NCBI GenBank assembly: GCA_031291325.1
Contig: JARLJG010000021.1
Span: 1-32,830 of the forward strand
Direction of reading: 5' to 3'
DNA: 32,830 nt
Source of the DNA: Burkholderiaceae bacterium
GTDB lineage: Bacteria > Pseudomonadota > Gammaproteobacteria > Burkholderiales > Burkholderiaceae_D
Positions 16,615-22,447 of this stretch are shown here, piece after piece (the stretch's first letter is position 1; every line of letters starts with the position of its first letter). Under the pieces are notes generated by a model. That model saw only the letters and a list, made by a program, of their open reading frames with translations, was not told the origin of the DNA and did no database searches. The position numbers were made by a program, and so were the translations under genes.

Positions 16615-18610
16615 GGCTTTCCAGCAAACGTGTGCGTTCACCTTCGGTGCGGACGACTTCGTCCGCCGGGATATGGTAATCGCGGTTGTAGTTGAAGGTG
16701 TGGATGATGACGGCGGCCAGCATGGCAGCAAAGCTTAGACCGGCCAGCAGCCACATCTGCCAGATCAACGCAAAACCGACCACTGCGCTGAACGCGGCGA
16801 TGATGAATCCGGCTGCGGTGTTCTTCGGCATATGGATGGCGTTGAAGCCTTCCGTCGGCCGGGCGTAACCGTTGTGTTTCATGTCGGCCCAGGCGTCGAT
16901 ATCGTATACCTTGGGTGTGAAGGCGAAATTGTAGGCCGGCGGCGGCGACGAAGTCGACCATTCCAGCGTGCGTCCACCCCACGGATCGCCGGTGGTGTCG
17001 CGCAAGGCTTCGCGGCGCTGGAAGCTGACTGCCAGCTGGATCAGGAAGCAGCCGATGCCGCAAGCAATCAAGAGTGCGCCCACAGCCGCGATCTGGAACC
17101 AGATTTGCAGCGACGGGTCGTCGAAATGGCTCAGGCGACGCGTCACGCCCATCAAGCCCAGCACGTACAGCGGCATGAAGGCAAGGTAAAAGCCGACGAA
17201 CCAGAACCAGAACGAGCACTTGCCCCAGAAGGTATCGAGCTTGTATCCGAAGGCTTTCGGAAACCAGTAGTTGATGCCGGCAAACATGCCGAACACGACG
17301 CCGCCGATAATCACGTTATGGAAGTGCGCAATCAGGAACAAGCTGTTGTGCAGCACGAAGTCGGCTGGCGGCACCGCCAGCAAGACCCCGGTCATGCCGC
17401 CGATGACGAAAGTCACCATGAAGCCGATGGTCCACAGCATCGGCGGCTCGAAGCGGATGCGGCCGCGATACATGGTAAACAGCCAGTTGAACATCTTGGC
17501 GCCGGTCGGAATCGAGATGATCATCGTCGTAATGCCGAAGAACGAATTGACGCTGGCGCCGGAACCCATCGTGAAAAAGTGATGCAGCCAAACCAGATAA
17601 GACAAAATCGTAATCACCACCGATGCATACACCATCGAGGTATAGCCGAACAGGCGCTTGCCGCAGAAGGTCGAGACCACTTCGGAGAATACGCCGAAGA
17701 TCGGCAGCACCAGAATGTACACTTCCGGGTGGCCCCAGATCCAGATCAGATTGACGTACATCATGGGATTGCCGCCCATGTCGTTGGTGAAGAAATTGGT
17801 TCCCGCCAGACGATCCAGCGAGAGCATCGCGAGCACGGCGGTCAGCACCGGGAAAGCGGCCACGATCAACACGTTGGTGCACAATGCGGTCCAGGTGAAG
17901 ACCGGCATCTTCATCATGCTCATGCCCGGCGCGCGCATCTTGACGATGGTGGCGATCAGGTTAATGCCCGACAACAAGGTCCCTACCCCGGCGATCTGCA
18001 GCGACCAGATATAGTAGTCGACGCCCACATCGGGGCTGGCGAGTATGCCCGACAGCGGCGGATAGGCGAGCCAGCCAGTGCGCGCGAATTCGCCGACGAA
18101 CAGCGAAATCATGACCAGGATGCCGCCGAAGGTGGTCATCCAGAAACTGAAATTATTCAAGAATGGGAAGGCAACGTCGCGCGCACCGATTTGCAGCGGC
18201 ACCACGAAGTTCATCAACCCGGTCACGAAAGGCATCGCCACGAAAAAGATCATGATGACGCCATGCGCGGTGAAAACCTGGTCATAGTGATGCGGCGGCA
18301 GGAAGCCGGCCGAACCGCCGAAGGCAACTGCCTGTTGCGCGCGCATCATCAACGCATCGGCAAAGCCGCGCAGCATCATCACCAGACCCAAAACGACGTA
18401 CATGATGCCGATTTTCTTGTGGTCGATGCTGGTGAACCAGTCGCGCCACAAGATGCCCCACAGGCGGAAATAGGTAATGGCGCCGACAACCGCCAGGCCG
18501 CCGAGTGCAACGGCGGCAAAGGTCGCCAGCAGAATCGGCTCGTGAAAGGGAATCGCATCCCAGGTCAGACGGCCGAAGATCAGCTTCGTCAAATCGATAT
18601 GCTCAAGCAT
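16607..18610 (-). CDS. cyoB: Cytochrome bo3 quinol oxidase subunit I
   Basis: A 667-residue catalytic subunit, full family length, with about 15 membrane helices. Haem and copper ligands are present: His in [10 protein letters not shown] for the low-spin haem, His and the cross-linked Tyr in WGHPEVYIL, the His pair in [11 protein letters not shown] for CuB, and HFHNVIIGG for the two haem irons. The D-channel region is represented by the segment before the first ligand. It oxidises ubiquinol, reduces oxygen to water and pumps protons. It begins 91 nt after cyoA, across a spacer with two hairpins, and overlaps cyoC by 8 nt. No anomalies are seen in the active site. Confidence 0.97.
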   Translation of the reverse strand: MLEHIDLTKLIFGRLTWDAIPFHEPILLATFAAVALGGLAVVGAITYFRLWGILWRDWFTSIDHKKIGIMYVVLGLVMMLRGFADALMMRAQQAVAFGGSAGFLPPHHYDQVFTAHGVIMIFFVAMPFVTGLMNFVVPLQIGARDVAFPFLNNFSFWMTTFGGILVMISLFVGEFARTGWLAYPPLSGILASPDVGVDYYIWSLQIAGVGTLLSGINLIATIVKMRAPGMSMMKMPVFTWTALCTNVLIVAAFPVLTAVLAMLSLDRLAGTNFFTNDMGGNPMMYVNLIWIWGHPEVYILVLPIFGVFSEVVSTFCGKRLFGYTSMVYASVVITILSYLVWLHHFFTMGSGASVNSFFGITTMIISIPTGAKMFNWLFTMYRGRIRFEPPMLWTIGFMVTFVIGGMTGVLLAVPPADFVLHNSLFLIAHFHNVIIGGVVFGMFAGINYWFPKAFGYKLDTFWGKCSFWFWFVGFYLAFMPLYVLGLMGVTRRLSHFDDPSLQIWFQIAAVGALLIACGIGCFLIQLAVSFQRREALRDTTGDPWGGRTLEWSTSSPPPAYNFAFTPKVYDIDAWADMKHNGYARPTEGFNAIHMPKNTAAGFIIAAFSAVVGFALIWQMWLLAGLSFAAMLAAVIIHTFNYNRDYHIPADEVVRTEGERTRLLESHV

Positions 18611-18624
18611 GGTAACTTTCCGTG

Positions 18625-18680
18625 AAAAAAGGGGCGCGGCGCACTACGCTGCGCCGATGCCGGCGCCGTGAAAGCGGCGC
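18625..18680 (-). terminator. Terminator-like hairpins between cyoA and cyoB
   Basis: Read on the minus strand, a 6-bp hairpin (GCGCCG/CGGCGC, 18663-18680) is followed by a 7-bp hairpin (CGGCGCA/TGCGCCG, 18637-18656), then CGCCCC and six T residues (18625-18630). The second resembles a weak intrinsic terminator placed inside an essential operon, about 15 nt before the cyoB start codon. It may lower cyoB relative to cyoA or mark an RNA processing site. Placement is seen; effect is inferred. Confidence 0.5.
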
Positions 18681-18701
18681 TACTTAGTCTTCTTGCAATG
18701 C

Positions 18702-19694
18702 CTACTTTATCTGCGGGGTCGGCTGATCTTTCCGTTCGGATCGATTGCCGTCCTCTTGTTTGGCGATACACAACGCCTGGTCACTCTTCGCGTTCATGTT
18801 GTAGGCCATCATCTTGTCCAGGCAAACCTTGCCCGACTCGACGCAGCGATTGAGGACCGCGTGAAAGAGTTCCGCATCGACCGTGCCGAAACGGCGCACA
18901 GGATCGCGCAAGCTCGGCTTTTCGAGCTGCAGGTAATCGGCACGATTCAATGCCGTCGTTTCTGCTTTCGACGCTTGCACCCAATGCGCAAAGTCTTCTG
19001 CCTTCATGCTGTGGAACTTGAAATGCATGTCGGAAAATCCCGCGCCACTGTAGTTCGCCGAAAAGCCGTCGAAATCGCCAGGATGGTTGATGACCGCATT
19101 GAGCGTGGTTTGCATGCCCGGCATCGCGTAGATCTGACCGGCCAGCGCCGGAATATAAAACGAATTCATCACCGTCGACGACGTGATTTTGAAGCGGATC
19201 GGCACATCCACCGGCGCGGCCAGTTCGTTGACGGTCGCAATCCCGAGGTCTGGGTAAATGAACAGCCATTTCCAGTCGAGTGCGACCACTTCGACATTGA
19301 GCGGCTTGGTTTCCGCCGGAATCGGGCGCTTGTCATCGAGGCGCGACAACGGACGATATGGGTCCAGCGTGTGCGTGTTAATCCATGTCAACAAGCCAAG
19401 CGCGACAATAATCAGCAAAGGTGCGCCCCAGATGACCAACTCGAGCTGGGTCGAATGGTCCCAGTCAGGCTCGTAACGTGCCTCTGTATTACCTTTTCGG
19501 TAACGCCACGCAAAAACCAGGGTTAAAACAATGACGGGAATGATAATCAACAGCATCAAAATTGTCGAAACAATAATAAGATGTGCTTGTTGAGAAGCAA
19601 TATCTCCGGAGGGATTCATGACGACTGTGTTACAGCCAGCCAACAGAATTGCCGATAAAACGGCTAATACGCGACGCGCTCTGGGAGGCAACAT
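18702..19694 (-). CDS. cyoA: Cytochrome bo3 quinol oxidase subunit II
   Basis: A 330-residue lipoprotein subunit with lipobox LAGC (Cys 21), two N-terminal membrane helices (about 40-62 and 85-105) and a periplasmic cupredoxin-like domain. The CuA ligand pair Cys-x3-Cys is absent: the region reads YSGAGFSDMHFKF, as expected for a quinol rather than cytochrome c oxidase. Conserved WKWLFIYPDLGIATVNELA supports CyoA. The C-terminal part (about 260-330) carries a hydrophilic tail ending PTPQIK, and two Cys near 288 and 295. First gene of the cyo-SURF1-regBA operon; it diverges from the MFS gene with a 149-nt gap, where no clear promoter could be assigned. Confidence 0.95.
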   Translation of the reverse strand: MLPPRARRVLAVLSAILLAGCNTVVMNPSGDIASQQAHLIIVSTILMLLIIIPVIVLTLVFAWRYRKGNTEARYEPDWDHSTQLELVIWGAPLLIIVALGLLTWINTHTLDPYRPLSRLDDKRPIPAETKPLNVEVVALDWKWLFIYPDLGIATVNELAAPVDVPIRFKITSSTVMNSFYIPALAGQIYAMPGMQTTLNAVINHPGDFDGFSANYSGAGFSDMHFKFHSMKAEDFAHWVQASKAETTALNRADYLQLEKPSLRDPVRRFGTVDAELFHAVLNRCVESGKVCLDKMMAYNMNAKSDQALCIAKQEDGNRSERKDQPTPQIK

Positions 19695-19843
19695 ATCGGA
19701 AAATTCCTAGCCAATGACAAAAGCGTGCTAATGTAATCGAAGTGGTCAGCATTGGCGATTGGACGTTTTGTCCTACCCCATCGGGCGCAATTCGATCGGG
19801 TTGGAAGCGTTTGACGACCAAACCCTATAACGAGGAGACGATT

Positions 19844-21196
19844 ATGATGCCCAACACCCCTAGCCACAGCGGCGGTATTTCCGCCGTCTTGCAACAATCT
19901 TCGCTCAATAATTCAGCTAGAAACACCAAATCCGACCATTCCACGATCGCGCCGGGTGAGATCGCCATTGGCGTTGTCATTGGGCGCGCCTCCGAGTATT
20001 TCGATTTCTTCGTCTACGCGATGGCTTCCGTGCTGGTGTTTCCGTCAGTCTTCTTTCCGTTTGAGCAAAGATTGGAAGGCACGCTGTACGCATTTACCAT
20101 TTTCTCATTTGCCTTTTTGGCAAGGCCATTCGGCACGGTTCTCTTCATGGCCTTGCAACAACGTTTCGGGCGCGAGGCCAAGCTGATGGCCGCGCTCTTT
20201 CTGCTCGGCATCTCGACGGCGGGGATGGCATTCCTGCCGACTTATTCGCACCTCGGTTTTGCGTCGATTGTGCTGCTGTCGCTGTTGCGGGTGGGACAAG
20301 GAATTGCGCTGGGTGGCTCGTGGGACGGCTTGCCTTCTCTCCTGGCGTTGAACGCGCCGCGAAATCGGCGCGGCTGGTATGCGATGCTGGGGCAACTCGG
20401 CGCTCCGGTCGGCTTCATGATGGCCGGCGGTTTGTTCGCCTACCTGTTATCCGATCTGACGACCGAAGATTTCCTCGACTGGGGCTGGCGCTACCCGTTC
20501 TACGTGGCGTTTGCAATCAATGTCGTTGCCTTGTTTGCCCGCCTGCGGCTGGTGTCGACCAATGAATATGCGCATTTGCTCGACGAAAAGGAATTGGAGC
20601 CGACCAGTGTCCTGGAGGTGACGCGCTCGCAAGGCCGCAACGTGTTGATCGGCGCCTTGGCGGCCTTGGCCAGCTACGCGTTGTTTCACCTGGTTACGGT
20701 GTTTCCGCTGTCGTGGATCAGACTGTATTCGCCGCGCTCGCTCAGCGGATTTCTACTGATACAGATTTGCGGCGCCGCGCTGATGGCCGTCGGCGTGGTC
20801 GCCTCCGGCTTGATCGCAGATCGCCTGGGTCGGCGCACTACCCTGGGTTCCGTTGCAGTGCTCATTGCAGTGTTGAGCGCATTCGTGCCGGCCTTGATGA
20901 AAGGCGGAGAACTGGGGGAAAACATCTTCATCTTGCTGGGTTTCAGCCTGCTCGGATTATCCTACGGCCAGGCGGCTGGTGCGGTGACTGCCAACTTCCC
21001 TGCGAAGTATCGCTACACCGGCGCGGCCTTGACTTCCGATCTATCCTGGCTGGTCGGCGCCGGCTTTGCACCCTTGGTAGCGCTTGGCCTATCGGCGCAT
21101 TTCGGTTTGGCCTACGTCAGCCTCTACTTGCTGTCGGGGTCGGTATGCTCGCTGGCTGCGCTCAGTCTCAATCGCGCGTTGGAGATTCAAAACTGA
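19844..21196 (+). CDS. MFS transporter, metabolite:H+ symporter-like
   Basis: A 450-residue major facilitator protein with about 12 hydrophobic segments, most like the ShiA/ProP group: the first helix region reads GRASEYFDFFVYAMASVLVFPSVFFP, followed by ARPFGTVLFMALQQRFGRE and LRVGQGIALGGSWDGLPSLLA near helix 5. A GAGGAG ribosome binding site lies 6 nt before ATG 19844; a second ATG follows immediately, and the GTG at 19742 is rejected. It is transcribed away from cyoA. Similar MFS genes beside cyo operons occur in other betaproteobacteria as far as I recall, but no link to the oxidase is proven. Substrate probably a carboxylate or osmolyte; uncertain. Confidence 0.87.
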   Translation: MMPNTPSHSGGISAVLQQSSLNNSARNTKSDHSTIAPGEIAIGVVIGRASEYFDFFVYAMASVLVFPSVFFPFEQRLEGTLYAFTIFSFAFLARPFGTVLFMALQQRFGREAKLMAALFLLGISTAGMAFLPTYSHLGFASIVLLSLLRVGQGIALGGSWDGLPSLLALNAPRNRRGWYAMLGQLGAPVGFMMAGGLFAYLLSDLTTEDFLDWGWRYPFYVAFAINVVALFARLRLVSTNEYAHLLDEKELEPTSVLEVTRSQGRNVLIGALAALASYALFHLVTVFPLSWIRLYSPRSLSGFLLIQICGAALMAVGVVASGLIADRLGRRTTLGSVAVLIAVLSAFVPALMKGGELGENIFILLGFSLLGLSYGQAAGAVTANFPAKYRYTGAALTSDLSWLVGAGFAPLVALGLSAHFGLAYVSLYLLSGSVCSLAALSLNRALEIQN

Positions 21197-21210
21197 TGCT
21201 ACGCGCAGCG

Positions 21211-21424
21211 CTCCCCTCGCCCGCAGGCGGGAGAGGGGACGGGGCGGGCCGCGTAGGCTGAGGCCGGTTGATCGAAGAAAGAAAAGAATAATTGTGATGC
21301 ACTTCCGAGCTTCGTGGTGGGCAATATCCAGACGGCAATGAAAGCGATTTATCGCGTGTTGACGACTTCTCTTCGATCAACCGCCCTCACCCCCGACCCC
21401 TCTCCCACCTGCGGGCGAGGGGAG
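21211..21424. repeat. Long imperfect inverted repeat, REPIN- or MITE-like element
   Basis: The 34-bp arms 21211-21244 and 21391-21424 are inverted copies with 32 of 34 matches; each arm is itself a partial palindrome (CCCTCGCCCGCAGGCGGGAGAGG type). Farther in, a second exact 14-bp inverted pair (CGGTTGATCGAAGA, 21265-21278 and 21370-21383) follows after spacers of unequal length. About 91 nt with no gene lie in the centre. The first arm may also terminate the MFS transcript. Confidence 0.7.
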
Positions 21425-21428
21425 CAGA

Positions 21429-21467
21429 GCGCGTAAAACAGCCGTCGTTTCAAAGCGCTTTGATGCA
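21429..21467. repeat. 39-bp direct repeat, left copy
   Basis: Matches 22409-22447 at 37 of 39 bases, exactly 980 bp away; mismatches fall at 21447 and 21463. It includes the 12-bp palindrome CAAAGCGCTTTG (21451-21462). Confidence 0.8.
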
Positions 21468-21502
21468 CTGTGGACAAATTTCCACAGTAGCGCAAGTCGG
21501 TA

Positions 21503-21838
21503 TCATTTCCACTTGCCGAAAGCATATCCGAGTGCGAGTGTGATCAAAGGGACAAATATATTCCAAGTCCCCCGTAATGCATTCACCAACTCGGCACTGT
21601 CTTTGCTTAGTGAATATACCCACCACGATATCAAGAGACCGCAACAAAAACTAGCAAGAATAACGACGCCAACAAATGTTTCTTTGGCAAATACCCCACT
21701 GCCAAAAAAACGCGCAAGCCATCCGGGACTATCCCCAACTTCCTTTTGAATCCGCTTCGTTGCCGTGGCGCGAGGTACCCCGCCGTCCGCAGGACGCGGA
21801 GGCACTGAACTAATGACCTTCCCGCCTTCGTCGCTCAT
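21503..21838 (-). CDS. Hypothetical two-helix membrane protein of the islet
   Basis: A 111-residue protein starting MSDEGGKV at 21838; the ATG overlaps the upstream gene's stop by 4 nt (ATGA), so the two are translationally coupled. About 48 hydrophilic residues with a Pro-rich stretch (SSVPPRPADGG) come first, then two hydrophobic helices, FVGVVILASFCCGLLISWW and WNIFVPLITLALGYAFG, separated by about 18 residues, ending in the basic FGKWK. No family is recognised. The layout, a soluble head with a two-helix C-terminal anchor, is seen in holin-like proteins and in membrane effectors of defence systems, but nothing in the sequence proves either. Confidence 0.6.
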   Translation of the reverse strand: MSDEGGKVISSVPPRPADGGVPRATATKRIQKEVGDSPGWLARFFGSGVFAKETFVGVVILASFCCGLLISWWVYSLSKDSAELVNALRGTWNIFVPLITLALGYAFGKWK

Positions 21839-22251
21839 AATAAGGCGCTCGCCATAGCACCACCGATAATACCGGTTCCCACAGGAATGCTTTTGAACAG
21901 ACAATACTCAACACGAAAACCGCTTTGTCCCGTGGGGCGCGACGCAAAATAAGTTAAATAAAGTCTAGCACCGTCCGTATAGCTTGCTATCTCAAACGGC
22001 ACCAACAGGCCGCTCCCAAGCGGATTACCGTGGTTGAAGAGCCTAATCAAAAGCGTACCCGCTTCATCAACAGCGTCCAAACGAGTCTCGCCAGCGTCAA
22101 ACAAGAACTGCCATCTATAGCGCAACACCCCAATAGTCATCGATATTTGCTGGTCAGGCGGGACGTGGATAACACCCGACTCGACCAAATTCAAATCCCC
22201 CACGGAAACAGAGATACCGCCAACTGAGGCGCTGTTCGGAAGCAAATACAT
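21835..22251 (-). CDS. Hypothetical beta-rich protein of the islet (possibly DUF6864-like)
   Basis: A 138-residue protein starting MYLLPNSASVGG at 22251, chosen because GGGGG lies 6 nt upstream; a TTG at 22272 has no ribosome binding site. The sequence looks like alternating beta strands: ISVSVGDLNLVESGVIHVPPD, then TIGVLRYRWQFLFD, TLLIRLFNHGNPLGSG and ARLYLTYFASR. The pattern of a short beta start, N-x-x-N/G-P-L-G-x-G and a late L-x-Y-x-x strand reminds me of small DUF6864-type proteins, but this is memory-based. It ends in a hydrophobic glycine-rich tail (GTGIIGGAMASALL). Its stop overlaps the membrane-protein start, so the pair forms one unit. Confidence 0.6.
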   Translation of the reverse strand: MYLLPNSASVGGISVSVGDLNLVESGVIHVPPDQQISMTIGVLRYRWQFLFDAGETRLDAVDEAGTLLIRLFNHGNPLGSGLLVPFEIASYTDGARLYLTYFASRPTGQSGFRVEYCLFKSIPVGTGIIGGAMASALL

Positions 22252-22281
22252 CAAATACCCCCAAGAATTCAAAAAAAAGAA

Positions 22282-22312
22282 ATAATACCGCGTATGCGCA
22301 TACAGGTGTCCT
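22282..22312 (-). promoter_or_regulatory. Candidate islet promoter with 12-bp palindrome in the spacer
   Basis: On the minus strand AGGACA (22307-22312) and TATTAT (22282-22287) are 19 bp apart, and the perfect palindrome GTATGCGCATAC (22292-22303) fills the spacer. The start codon of the first islet gene is about 30 nt downstream. A 19-bp spacer with an internal palindrome is the MerR-type geometry, but simple repression is equally possible. Confidence 0.35.
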
Positions 22313-22359
22313 AATTAAAATGAAGAAATAGGCCGAAACTTGCAAAGAACCAAATTTAC

Positions 22360-22380
22360 GGAAGACAAGCAGAAAACCAG
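22360..22380 (+). repeat. 21-bp repeat, copy 2
   Basis: Matches 382-402 at 20 of 21 bases. It lies just inside the right end of the islet, between the 39-bp repeat and the islet promoter. See the finding on this repeat family. Confidence 0.5.
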
Positions 22381-22408
22381 AATAAGAAAGTGACTTTCGC
22401 ATTCAAGC

Positions 22409-22447
22409 GCGCGTAAAACAGCCGTCTTTTCAAAGCGCTTTGGTGCA
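22409..22447. repeat. 39-bp direct repeat, right copy, covering the acetyltransferase stop codon
   Basis: The copy holds the last six codons and stop of the Pat-type gene plus about 20 bp downstream, including palindrome CAAAGCGCTTTG (22431-22442). It is probably the ancestral copy because it is in frame with an intact gene. Confidence 0.8.

Larger units (their letters stand above)
21429..22447. mobile_element. Small islet bounded by 39-bp direct repeats at the 3' end of the acetyltransferase gene
   Basis: Direct repeats at 21429-21467 and 22409-22447 enclose about 940 bp with two small minus-strand genes. The right copy contains the last codons and stop of the Pat-type gene; the left copy repeats those codons (Cys-Ile-Lys-Ala-Leu-stop instead of Cys-Thr-Lys-Ala-Leu-stop). 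This resembles site-specific integration at a gene 3' end that restores the gene. No integrase or transposase is inside, so it would have been moved in trans or has decayed. Alternatives are slippage duplication or recombination between older repeats. Confidence 0.5.

Noticed and set aside
16832-18625. Plus-strand frame of 597 codons
   Set aside because: It is the antisense of cyoB; the His/Glu/Asp/Gln-rich composition is an artefact of the opposite strand.
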